Positions 19,620-28,212 of a DNA stretch of 64,000 nt are shown in pieces. Positions within the stretch are counted from its first letter, which is position 1, and every line of letters starts with the position of its first letter. Source of the DNA: Promethearchaeota archaeon (GTDB lineage Archaea; Asgardarchaeota; Lokiarchaeia; Sigyniarchaeales; SOKP01); the NCBI GenBank assembly GCA_019058295.1, contig JAHPZI010000007.1, forward strand, positions 1-64,000, given 5' to 3'. The notes beneath the pieces were generated by a model. It saw only the letters and a list, made by a program, of their open reading frames with translations. It made no database searches and was not told the origin of the DNA. The position numbers and the translations under genes are program-made.

Positions 19620-21254
19620 TTAAAAAACCGAATCCTCATGATAAGTGCCAAAAACTTCCTTTAGAGCATCAATGATTTCACCAACGGATGCATACTCTCT
19701 CACAGCATCCATAATATAAGGTATTAAATTCTCTGTGCCCTTTGCTGCGCCCTTTAATTTCTCCAATGTTTCCTTAACTTTATCATTATTCCTTTCTGCT
19801 TTAATTTTGTTTAATCTTTCTATTTGTTGCTTAGCAACTTCCTCGTCTATTTTTAATAAAGGAGTTGTACAAGGTTCTCTTAATTGAAATTGATTTACAG
19901 CAACAATAGTTCTTTCTTGGTTTTCAATCTCTTTTTGATACTTATAAGAAGCGTTGGCAATTTCTTTCTGAAAGAAATTCGCTTTTATAGCAGGGATAAC
20001 ACCGCCTAACTCTTCTATTCGTTCGAAATATTTTTCCGCTTCTTCTTCCATTTTATTCGTAAGCCATTCCACATAATAAGAACCTGCCAGAGGATCCACT
20101 GTATCCGTTACTCCGGACTCATGGGCAATTACTTGTTGAGTCCTTAAAGCAATTTTTACTGCGTTTTCTGTAGGAAGGCATAGAGCCTCATCAAACGAAT
20201 TAGTATGTAATGACTGGGTACCTCCTAAAACAGCGGCTAACGCTTGTAGTGTAACTCTTACGATGTTATTCTCGGGTTCTTGAGCCGTTAACGATACTCC
20301 CGCAGTTTGAGTATGAAAACGGAGTCGCATTGACTCAGGTTTCTTCGCGCCATATTTATTCTTCAATCGTTTAGCCCATATTCTCCTCGCCGCACGATAT
20401 TTACAAATTTCTTCAAAAAAGTTATTATGTGAATTAAAGAAAAATGATAATCTTGGGGCAAAATCATCAACATTTAAATCTCTCTCCATAGCAGCTTCAA
20501 CATAACCGAAACCATCGGCTAAAGTAAATGCCAGCTCTTGAACTGCTGTTGATCCCGCTTCCCGAATATGATAGCCACTAATAGAAATTGTATACCATTG
20601 AGGGACATATTTAGTACAATATTCTATCGTGTCGACTATTAAGCGCATTGATGGTTCTGGAGGAAATATCCACGATTTTTGCGCTATATACTCTTTTAAA
20701 ATGTCATTTTGTATAGTCCCTCTCAATTGATCTGGAGTATGACCTTGTTTTTCGCCAACAACGATATACATTGCTAGTAAAATCGACGCAGGCGCATTTA
20801 TCGTCATCGATGTTGAAATTTTTGAAAGATCGATACCATCGAATAATATCTCCATGTCCTTAAGAGTATCTATAGAGACACCCTCTTTTCCTATTTCTCC
20901 TAAAGCTCTCTCATTATCTGCCTCAATTCCATAAATCGTGTGAAGACTAAAAGCAACACTTAGACCTGTTTGACCATGATTTAGGAGGAATTTGTAGCGG
21001 TTATTAGTTTGTTCTGCTGAACCAAATCCTGAAAATTGTCTCATAGTCCAGAGTTGTCCCCTATACATCGTTGGATATGCTCCACGAGTAAAAGGATAGT
21101 GTCCAGGAGAACCTAAATCCTGAGCGTAATTAAAATTTTCTATATCATTTTCTGTATAAATTTCTTTTATTTCAATATCGGATAGATTAGTAAACTTTTT
21201 ACGTCTTTTTATTCGAGATTCTTTTTCAACTTCTTTTTCTTTGCTTTCAGTCAT
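19620..21254 (-). CDS. mcmA: Methylmalonyl-CoA mutase, large (catalytic) subunit
   Basis: A 544-residue TIM-barrel subunit of the B12-dependent mutase. Visible family motifs are GSPGHYPFTRGAYPTMYRG (with the active-site Tyr), WTMRQFSGFGSAEQTN, SISGYHIREAGS and RFHTQTAGVSLTAQEPENN. The AYPTMY segment fits methylmalonyl-CoA rather than isobutyryl-CoA mutase. The length matches the archaeal split form, without B12 domain. It leads the mcmA-mcmB-meaB operon. The acyl-CoA genes near 50-57 kb could feed the same pathway, which is inference. Confidence 0.96.
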   Translation of the reverse strand: MTESKEKEVEKESRIKRRKKFTNLSDIEIKEIYTENDIENFNYAQDLGSPGHYPFTRGAYPTMYRGQLWTMRQFSGFGSAEQTNNRYKFLLNHGQTGLSVAFSLHTIYGIEADNERALGEIGKEGVSIDTLKDMEILFDGIDLSKISTSMTINAPASILLAMYIVVGEKQGHTPDQLRGTIQNDILKEYIAQKSWIFPPEPSMRLIVDTIEYCTKYVPQWYTISISGYHIREAGSTAVQELAFTLADGFGYVEAAMERDLNVDDFAPRLSFFFNSHNNFFEEICKYRAARRIWAKRLKNKYGAKKPESMRLRFHTQTAGVSLTAQEPENNIVRVTLQALAAVLGGTQSLHTNSFDEALCLPTENAVKIALRTQQVIAHESGVTDTVDPLAGSYYVEWLTNKMEEEAEKYFERIEELGGVIPAIKANFFQKEIANASYKYQKEIENQERTIVAVNQFQLREPCTTPLLKIDEEVAKQQIERLNKIKAERNNDKVKETLEKLKGAAKGTENLIPYIMDAVREYASVGEIIDALKEVFGTYHEDSVF

Positions 21255-21679
21255 TTATAGACACCTTTTTTTAAAAATGGATTCAATTCTATTATTTTAA
21301 TAATTGTTTTATTTCATATAGATTTTTTGTTCTTACATTTTAGTTTTTGAATTATTATAAAACTATTTTAAAGCAACCAACAAAAAACAGGGTGAAAAGG
21401 TTTTATTGGTTGCACTTTGTTATAATACTACTAATAAAAGCACTAATAAGGATAATATAAAGTTTAGAAGATATTTTGCTCGATTTCTTTTTTCATTAAG
21501 CAACTCTATTCAACCTTATATTATCTTTCTAAATGTAAATTGATACAGTATTATTATCGAAAAAATGAGATGCTATTAAAAATTTACGAATACCTATATC
21601 TTCAGACATATGTTTTTATAGTTGTTTATTATAAGTATATACTATATTATAAAATTAAATTAAAAACATTCAAAAAAAA
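21255..21679. other. Gene-free spacer with two inverted repeats
   Basis: No protein or RNA gene is seen. GCAACCAA at 21373 is inverted as TTGGTTGC at 21406, with extra A/T pairing inside, so it could form a hairpin with a loop of about 11-15 bases. A second pair, GATAATATAA at 21451 and TTATATTATC at 21516, is 55 bases apart. TATA-like sequence at 21636-21652 precedes the plus-strand surface protein. The hairpins may be terminators or regulatory; no mobile element is evident. Confidence 0.45.
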
Positions 21680-23071
21680 ATGTCTAAAAAACCAAATATT
21701 TTATTGAGTTTAATTATACTATCATTTCTTGTTTCAGTCTGTTCTATTAGTGTTGTTCAAGAAAATCCCTCAACAGTGATTAAAAAACAAGATGATGAGA
21801 AAATAACTGGAATATCGGCACCAACAACAAGTGGATACGCAGTAACGGAAAAGTGGAGATGGAAAAATTCATTTAATTTTAACCCAGATGCTGTACAAGT
21901 AGAAATATCTTTAGATGGAAAATATATTGTCGCAAGATACGAGGATAACCCTAATGTGACATTATTTAAAAATGACAATAATGAGACCGTCTGGATATAT
22001 GAAAATGTAGCAATTATTCAGGACGTCGCAATATCACGTAATGGAGAATATATTGTAGTATGTAATGGTAGTCATGTAATTTGTTTAGATAATTCACCTG
22101 AATTTCCAAAAACAGAATTATGGAGATATGCTGTTGTTGGTGGTGTGAATGATGTTGATATTTCTCTCGATGGAGATTATATATGTGCTATTAATAATAC
22201 AGCTGTTTTTTTACTTAATAAGTCTGGAGGAGTGGAATGGATCCATGATGTTGGGACTTTTCTTTGGGATATAGCAATTTCCGGAGATGAAATATTGGGG
22301 TTTAAACATCATGTAATCGTAGGAGAGGACAATGGCTGGGTCTTTTTATTTAATACTACAGAGTATGATCAAGACATTCCAATGTGGGCCGATAAATTGG
22401 GGGGTTTGATTGATAAGGTTGCTATTTCTGATGATGGAAACTATGGTGTAGCAAAAGATCAAGCAAATGACGTATATTTTTTTAATACGACAGATCACGA
22501 CATAGGGATTCCTATGTGGACATGGAGTACTGGGAATACTATTCGAGATATATCTATCTCCTCTGATGGAAAATATATTATAGTCTCTGATACAGATAAA
22601 GTATATTACTTTAATAATTCATTTTATTCAGGGCAGAAACTACCCATGTGGTCCTACGATCCTGTTGATGATACTGTTTATTCTGATATTAACGCAGATG
22701 GTACATATGTAATCGCTGGAACACCTGCTGGACCTAGTGCTTATCTTCTTAAGAATAATCTAACAAATCCAATACAAGAGTGGACTTTAGGATTGAGTAT
22801 TGCGGATGTAGCAATTTCAGGGTGGGGAGATTATTTTGTACTATCAATGGATAATCAAATAGCACCACAAGGTACAAATCTTATTCTATTCCATCATGCA
22901 AGACCAATACCACCCATACTTCGGCCTTTATTAGGTGGTGATGATGATGATGATGATGATGACGAAGGACTAGCAATTCCAATTGGAAATTATTATTTGG
23001 TATTTGCTTTCGCAGCTATAATTTCGCTGATAGTAATAATCAAACGAAAAGCAATTCTTTCAAAAGATTAA
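21680..23071 (+). CDS. Membrane-anchored beta-propeller surface protein (WD40/PQQ-like)
   Basis: The 463-residue protein has an N-terminal signal peptide (ILLSLIILSFLVSVCSISV). About seven propeller blades of roughly 45 residues follow, each with DVAIS..G.YIV and a following aromatic strand (YFFNTTDHDIGIPMWTWS and similar). A GGDDDDDDDDEG linker leads into a transmembrane helix (about residues 435-455) and a short basic tail. The blade pattern is like the PQQ/WD40-like repeats common in Asgard extracellular proteins. The Asp-run-plus-helix anchor is shared with the kelch protein ending at 6698. Ligand and function are unknown. It is probably transcribed alone. Confidence 0.85.
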   Translation: MSKKPNILLSLIILSFLVSVCSISVVQENPSTVIKKQDDEKITGISAPTTSGYAVTEKWRWKNSFNFNPDAVQVEISLDGKYIVARYEDNPNVTLFKNDNNETVWIYENVAIIQDVAISRNGEYIVVCNGSHVICLDNSPEFPKTELWRYAVVGGVNDVDISLDGDYICAINNTAVFLLNKSGGVEWIHDVGTFLWDIAISGDEILGFKHHVIVGEDNGWVFLFNTTEYDQDIPMWADKLGGLIDKVAISDDGNYGVAKDQANDVYFFNTTDHDIGIPMWTWSTGNTIRDISISSDGKYIIVSDTDKVYYFNNSFYSGQKLPMWSYDPVDDTVYSDINADGTYVIAGTPAGPSAYLLKNNLTNPIQEWTLGLSIADVAISGWGDYFVLSMDNQIAPQGTNLILFHHARPIPPILRPLLGGDDDDDDDDEGLAIPIGNYYLVFAFAAIISLIVIIKRKAILSKD

Positions 23072-23252
23072 ATCTTTAATTAACTTTTTTTTCTTTTTTA
23101 GGAATAAGTATTTGAATAAATTTATTCAAATTGAGATAAAATAAAAATCTTAAAGAAAAGTAGTTAAGAATCTCATTATTTAGCAAAATTTTTTAATTAT
23201 CATACATGAGAGTAAATATCTGAGTTAACATAAACTTTAAACATCAATTTTA

Positions 23253-23888
23253 GTGAATAAATTGGCTCATCGAAGACCTTGGCGTTGCTATAGTAAGTGG
23301 TCAAGAAGACCATTCCAATATAAACGGAGTGCAAATAGAAGGCGGGAATATGCCCGTGGGGGTTCTCAATCAAAAATCGTTCGTTATTGGGGAGGAAATA
23401 AAGAAGTTCCATGGAAAGAATGGGATATAGTTGTAGGGTTAAAAGTTGATAAACAAATTCAAATTTCATCAAACGCTTTAGAAGCAATCCGCATTACTAT
23501 TAATGGAGCTCTTCAGAAAAAACTGGGAAGAAATAATTTTCGCCTTCGAGTAAGGTCTAAACCATTTCAAAAATACCGAGAAAATAGGATGCTTGCCTTT
23601 GCTGGAGCAGATCGCGTACAGTCAGGAATGCGTAACTCATTTGGAAGATCAACAGGAGTATGCGCACGAGTTAAAGCAGGTTCGGTAATTTGTGAAGTTG
23701 GATGTGCATTAAGAAATTTACCTTTAGTCAGAGACCGTTTAAGAGTTGCTGGTATGAAAGTTCCCTCCTCTTGTCAAATTGTCGTTTTGAAGTACAAATC
23801 ACCAGAAATTTTCAAAAGATCTGGGTTACCCCTATACGATGATAAAAAGCGGAGAGAGATTCCGATATATGAATTGGCTTTTACATAA
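23253..23888 (+). CDS. rpl10e: Large ribosomal subunit protein L10e (uL16)
   Basis: The 211-residue protein is the archaeal/eukaryotic counterpart of bacterial L16 and lies near the peptidyl-transferase centre. The family opening is present (HRRPWRCYSKWSRRPF), then SANRRREYARGGSQSK, and later AGADRVQSGMRNSFGRSTG, which holds the tRNA-contacting loop. Length is usual for L10e. The start is GTG at 23253, which gives only MNKLAHRRP before the conserved part. It is not in a ribosomal operon here; a CoA-ligase-like gene follows 41 bases later. Confidence 0.97.
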   Translation: MNKLAHRRPWRCYSKWSRRPFQYKRSANRRREYARGGSQSKIVRYWGGNKEVPWKEWDIVVGLKVDKQIQISSNALEAIRITINGALQKKLGRNNFRLRVRSKPFQKYRENRMLAFAGADRVQSGMRNSFGRSTGVCARVKAGSVICEVGCALRNLPLVRDRLRVAGMKVPSSCQIVVLKYKSPEIFKRSGLPLYDDKKRREIPIYELAFT

Positions 23889-23929
23889 TTCCACGTTGGA
23901 AATTTTTTGATTAAAAAATTTAAAAATAT

Positions 23930-25297
23930 GTGCCTTTATTGAAAAATCTAGACCCTTTCTTTAATCCGAAAAGCATTTTAATCGTAGGAGTTTCTCGGAA
24001 AGCCTATACTTTTAGTTATACTACCTTAAAAAATTTATTAGAAATATTTTATAGTAATAAAATTTATTTATTAAATCCAAATGCCAATGAAATACTTGGA
24101 GTTAAATCTTATCATGCTTTAGAAGAATTACCAGAAGTTCCTGAATTAGCTGTTATTGTTGTTGCATTTGATGATAAAATAATAGATATTGTAGAAAAAT
24201 TGGGTCAATTTGGAGTAAAATTCATTACGATTCAATCAGAATTAAAGGAAGGTAGAAATAATATGGATTTTATTTTGAAATTGAATCAAATTTGCGATAA
24301 ATATGGAATTACTTATTTAGGACCTTCTATGATTGGAATTATAAATTTTATTGATAATTTCACAACCTCAATAATTCCAGTTAGGCAATACATTATGCGA
24401 GAAAATAAAAATATAGAACATGGTATTAGTTTTATAGCTCAATCAGGAGGATTAGCTGGTGCATTAGGGTGGTGGAGACCATCCCAGAAATTGCCCATTT
24501 CAAAAGTAGTCCATTTAGGTAAAGGATTTCACATTAACGAGGCTGATTTACTTGAATATTTTCTAACCGATACTTCAACTAAAGTAATTTCATTATTTTT
24601 AAGAGATATCTCAGAAGAATTAATTAATGCTGTTAAAAATATAACCCCCTATAAACCTGTTCTTTTCTTTTATGTGGGTAAAGATGAATTAAAAGAAAAA
24701 GAATTGCAGGACGCAGGTGGTATACGCGTATTAAATTATATTGAACTTTTTGAAATTGCAAAAATATTTTTATGGTGTCCGGAACCCCACGGGATGAAAT
24801 TAGGGATAATTGGTCCATCTTCGGGGGCAATTCATTTAATTGTTAAAGAAATGAGAAATCAAAAATTATCTTTAGCAAAACCTTCTCAAAAATCCCAAGA
24901 AATAATTTTGGATAAAATAGGTGGCTCCACTTGTGCTTATGGAAATCCTGTAGATTATTGGCCACCTGATAAATTAATAGGTATTAAAATTTGTGGGATA
25001 TATAATACATCAGCAAATACTTTATTAAGGGACGATAACGTAGATGGTTTAATTCTTGCGCTTGAGTTTTTCATTGAAATTGAATTTGATTTTAATATTT
25101 TTGAAAAAATAAAGAAAGATTTTCCAAATAAACCCATAATAGCAATATTAATTCAAGCTGAAAGAGAAGGTGCGAAAAGAGTGTTTAATTCTGCTTCTGA
25201 ATTGAGAATTCCCGTTTTTGAAAACGAAATAGAACGTGCTGTACGTGGTTATAAATTATTGTACGACTATTATTCAAAAATAAAAAATAAAAAATAG
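23930..25297 (+). CDS. ADP-forming acyl-CoA synthetase alpha-like protein (CoA-binding and ligase domains)
   Basis: This 455-residue protein has an N-terminal CoA-binding Rossmann domain (ILIVGVSRK, then LNPNANEILGVKSY and YLGPSMIGIIN). Two succinyl-CoA-ligase-like flavodoxin domains follow (SFIAQSGGLAGALG, IGPSSGAIHLIVKEM). This is the alpha part of ADP-forming acetyl/acyl-CoA synthetases. I do not see the usual SHTG segment with the phosphorylated His; the region reads VLFFYVGKDELKEKE instead. There is also no ATP-grasp beta subunit in the window. It may therefore be a divergent or regulatory homologue. Start is GTG at 23930. Confidence 0.78.
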   Translation: MPLLKNLDPFFNPKSILIVGVSRKAYTFSYTTLKNLLEIFYSNKIYLLNPNANEILGVKSYHALEELPEVPELAVIVVAFDDKIIDIVEKLGQFGVKFITIQSELKEGRNNMDFILKLNQICDKYGITYLGPSMIGIINFIDNFTTSIIPVRQYIMRENKNIEHGISFIAQSGGLAGALGWWRPSQKLPISKVVHLGKGFHINEADLLEYFLTDTSTKVISLFLRDISEELINAVKNITPYKPVLFFYVGKDELKEKELQDAGGIRVLNYIELFEIAKIFLWCPEPHGMKLGIIGPSSGAIHLIVKEMRNQKLSLAKPSQKSQEIILDKIGGSTCAYGNPVDYWPPDKLIGIKICGIYNTSANTLLRDDNVDGLILALEFFIEIEFDFNIFEKIKKDFPNKPIIAILIQAEREGAKRVFNSASELRIPVFENEIERAVRGYKLLYDYYSKIKNKK

Positions 25298-25302
25298 ACA
25301 AA

Positions 25303-26556
25303 TTAGCTTGAAAAAATATCTTTAAGTTCTTCTGGTATGTCAACATCTTCGTCCATTAAGGAAAGTATATAGATTTTTTCTCCGCATTTGCATTCTTGTC
25401 CTTCAAACAAATAAAATTTGAATTGATTTTTCCAATTGCAAATTTGAATGCTATTAAATTCTGCCACCTCACCACATACACAAAATATTGGGGTATTCTC
25501 TAAATTTGGCATAATTTCATTTAAATTCTTAGGAGCTTCCGCAAAATCGCAGCTATTCAATAGATTGTTAATTTTATCTGCTAATGCGCTTTTTAAACTA
25601 GGTACGAAATTAGAAAGAACACCATTCTTACCAATTAATTCTGTTAAAACTATAAAATTTTTTTCTGGTTTTGTTTTCTTCTTTATTTCAGAAGGGAGTT
25701 GCTTAAATTGCTGAAGTAATAATTCAGGTATTGGAAAGGGTTCCATACCCTCTGGATATTCAAAAGAAAAGAAATATTGCGCTGACCCCCTCACAGTTCT
25801 CTGATTGATTAATTTTAAATTCTCATAATCTCTGCTATGAAGAACAAATTTTATTAACTGAAGCGGAACCTTCATATCTAGGAGTCCTGATCGAATATTA
25901 TTTAGAACTTCACCAGTGAAAGTCTTTAAGATCATAATTTCTTCACGATTTTCTGAATAAAATGAGTTTTTATTTTCTTCCTTAAAAGCATACCATTTTC
26001 TTAATATGGCGCCTCTAACTAATTGAGGGACCATGCAAAGAACACATGATAAAGGGATAAATACCCATATTAACTCAGCCATAGCTCCCATAAAAACGGT
26101 CATTAAAACTAGTAATATAACAAACATGGGTAATGTGGTTATTAAGCTTAATTTTCTTAATCGTTTATCTACAGGTTGTTTAAATCCTTGCATTAAAGCA
26201 ATATCTTCGCCCTTTTTTTTTAATTGATAAATAGTCTCAATGATTTGTTTATCTTCGAAATTTCTTTTTAACAGTTTATCTTCTTCCTTATCAACGGTAG
26301 CAAGAAAATTTTGTATCTCGTTTTTATACTGTTCAATAGAACGATCTTTATATATGAAATCAAGGGTTTCCTCGGAAAAATAATCCAAAAAACGTGAGAT
26401 AAAGAGTTTTTTCTCAATCTCTTGAATATCTTTGGGCTTAAGACCTAATGCTTCTTGTAGCAATTGTCCTTGAGTTTTCTTAACCGGTTCGGCTTCCTTA
26501 TCTTTTTTTTCCGAGGGCTCCGTTTTTAAATCTTTACTTTTAGTGTTTTCAGTCAT
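25303..26556 (-). CDS. Uncharacterised membrane protein with C-terminal Cys-rich domain
   Basis: The 417-residue protein is not recognised. A Lys/Glu-rich N-terminus (1-35) and a helical region (35-130) come first. Two adjacent hydrophobic helices (about 135-180) include ITTLPMFVILLVLMTVFMG and WVFIPLSCVLCMVPQLV. A soluble C-terminal half follows. Near the end, CVCGEVAEF and CKCGEKIYIL form a pair of CxC(G) knuckles that could bind zinc. Both ends are likely cytosolic. It overlaps nothing and converges with the CoA-synthetase-like gene. Confidence 0.75.
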   Translation of the reverse strand: MTENTKSKDLKTEPSEKKDKEAEPVKKTQGQLLQEALGLKPKDIQEIEKKLFISRFLDYFSEETLDFIYKDRSIEQYKNEIQNFLATVDKEEDKLLKRNFEDKQIIETIYQLKKKGEDIALMQGFKQPVDKRLRKLSLITTLPMFVILLVLMTVFMGAMAELIWVFIPLSCVLCMVPQLVRGAILRKWYAFKEENKNSFYSENREEIMILKTFTGEVLNNIRSGLLDMKVPLQLIKFVLHSRDYENLKLINQRTVRGSAQYFFSFEYPEGMEPFPIPELLLQQFKQLPSEIKKKTKPEKNFIVLTELIGKNGVLSNFVPSLKSALADKINNLLNSCDFAEAPKNLNEIMPNLENTPIFCVCGEVAEFNSIQICNWKNQFKFYLFEGQECKCGEKIYILSLMDEDVDIPEELKDIFSS

Positions 26557-26727
26557 ATTCTATTCAAAATCGCTAATAATTTATGGCTAAAAAAACAAAA
26601 TTAATTAAAGTAAATAACTCTTTCGATATGAAATAAAAGGAATCTCTAAATTGATTTAAGTAAAATTTTAAAAATCTTCTCATTTACTTTAAAAAAAAGA
26701 TTAAAAAAAATAACCCTTTAAATTGAA

Positions 26728-26958
26728 TTAGGCAACATTTACAACTGATTTTACTTCTGGGATGAATTGTTTTATTGCTCGTTCGATTCCAAACTGGAGT
26801 GTTTGTTGAGCATGCATACAACCCGCACAATGTCCCATTAATCTCACTTTAACTATGCCATCATCACTAACTTCGATAAATTCAACGTCTCCCCCATCCA
26901 TTTGGAGTTGAGGTCTAATTTTATCAATTATTTGCTTAACTTTCTCTTTATCTATCAA
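26728..26958 (-). CDS. nfu: NifU-like C-terminal (Nfu) iron-sulfur scaffold protein
   Basis: A 76-residue stand-alone Nfu domain that carries a transient [4Fe-4S] cluster between subunits and passes it to apo-proteins. Typical features are IRPQLQMDGGDVEFIEV and the cluster motif CAGCMHAQQT, with GIERAIKQFIPEVKSV at the end. The start is TTG at 26958. An Fe-S scaffold suits a genome rich in ferredoxin-type proteins such as the Hdr cluster at 36-49 kb. It is a single gene. Confidence 0.93.
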   Translation of the reverse strand: MIDKEKVKQIIDKIRPQLQMDGGDVEFIEVSDDGIVKVRLMGHCAGCMHAQQTLQFGIERAIKQFIPEVKSVVNVA

Positions 26959-27115
26959 ACTTTTTCACAATTCATATTTTTATTATTTATAATAAATAAG
27001 ATAATTATTTTAAAACTTTCAATTATAAAACATAAAAGAATTTGTTAGTAACTTTTGTATGAATAATAAAAATATAGAGAAAATTTATGTATAAAAATAA
27101 TTGAGGGATAAATAA

Positions 27116-27493
27116 TTGAATACTGAAGAATTTATGGAGCAACTAAATGAAGCGCAAAATTTAATGTCCCAAGAAAAATATAAAGAAGCAATCGTCTTAC
27201 TTGAAGAATTGAAAGAGATTGATAGAGAAACCAACTTAAATTATAATTTAACTCACAGATTGTATCAGCTCTTTTCTAATTGTCAATCTCTTTATAACCA
27301 AAAAATAATTCTAATGCATATCAATGAAATCTCAAAGAATTCTACTTCTTTAACGCTTCAGAAATTAAAACAAATATTAAAAGAAGAATTTAAAATCAAT
27401 TTAGAAGAAAAAATCTTAGTGCGAGAGATCGAATTGCTAATTCTAAGAGGCTTATTATCTTGCAGAATAGAAGATAATAAAATAATATTTTAG
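27116..27493 (+). CDS. Small helical protein with winged-helix (PCI-like) C-terminus
   Basis: The 125-residue protein starts at TTG with GAGGGA upstream. The N-terminal half is a TPR-like helical pair (QEKYKEAIVLLEELKEI). The C-terminal half, LTLQKLKQILKEEF followed by REIELLILRGLLSCRIED, resembles the winged helix that closes PCI domains of eukaryotic proteasome-lid/COP9/eIF3 subunits. This resemblance is by eye only. It lies 70 bases before an MglA-like GTPase on the same strand, so they may be one transcript. Confidence 0.6.
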   Translation: MNTEEFMEQLNEAQNLMSQEKYKEAIVLLEELKEIDRETNLNYNLTHRLYQLFSNCQSLYNQKIILMHINEISKNSTSLTLQKLKQILKEEFKINLEEKILVREIELLILRGLLSCRIEDNKIIF

Positions 27494-27564
27494 GCTCTTT
27501 TAAAAAAATCGTCTTTTTTAAATGCTAATTTAGAATTATTGAAAAAAGCATAGCATTCAAAATT

Positions 27565-28158
27565 ATGATTATCGATTCTCTAGATAAAATTATTCAGCTA
27601 AAAATTGTGTATTTTGGACCAGCTTTATCTGGAAAAACAACTTCCTTAAAGTCTCTTTTTAATCACTTTGGAAAGAAAGATAAAGTCAAAAGTATTGAAA
27701 GCACCGTAAATAGAACTCTTTTTTTTGATTACGGAACTATTTCATTTCAAAATGAAAAATGGAAACTGAAACTTCACATATATTCGACTACTGGCCAGGA
27801 TTTCTATATTGTAACGCGGCCAATAACACTCAAAGCAGTTGATGGAATTATTTTTGTAGCAGATTCTCAAATAAGCGCTTATGAGCGAAATCTTATTTCT
27901 TGGAACGAATTAGATACTTATTTTGATAATGCTTTAAAAATTCTTCCAAAGATTATTGCATTTAATAAACAAGATTTACCAGACAAATTTAGTCATGCTA
28001 CCTTTTTGGAAACGATTGACTACAACAAATATGACAATGTCGACATTGGATTCACAATAGCGTTAAATGGAGAAGGAATTTTGAGTTCTTTTGAGAATAT
28101 TTTAAGATTAATTTTTAAGGATTTATATAAAAGCAAATTAATTTCATCATTATGTTAG
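27565..28158 (+). CDS. MglA-like small GTPase
   Basis: A 197-residue Ras-superfamily GTPase. The P-loop is FGPALSGKTTS and the second motif is YSTTGQDFY, with FNKQDLPDK for guanine recognition; these match the MglA/Rup family of prokaryotic polarity GTPases. The G3 motif has TTGQ rather than DxxGQ, as in MglA-like proteins (TVPGQ), so the catalytic water may be positioned differently and a roadblock-type partner may be needed. No lipid-modified C-terminal Cys motif is clear, although the last residue is Cys. The partner may be the small helical protein just upstream. Confidence 0.85.
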   Translation: MIIDSLDKIIQLKIVYFGPALSGKTTSLKSLFNHFGKKDKVKSIESTVNRTLFFDYGTISFQNEKWKLKLHIYSTTGQDFYIVTRPITLKAVDGIIFVADSQISAYERNLISWNELDTYFDNALKILPKIIAFNKQDLPDKFSHATFLETIDYNKYDNVDIGFTIALNGEGILSSFENILRLIFKDLYKSKLISSLC

Positions 28159-28212
28159 GCCTTCTCATATTTAGATGGTAATTCCCCTTTTTTTCATTTA
28201 ACCCAGATAATT

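Noticed and set aside
21373-21525. Insertion sequence or transposon remnant
   Set aside because: The inverted repeats are short, there is no transposase and no target duplication could be seen.
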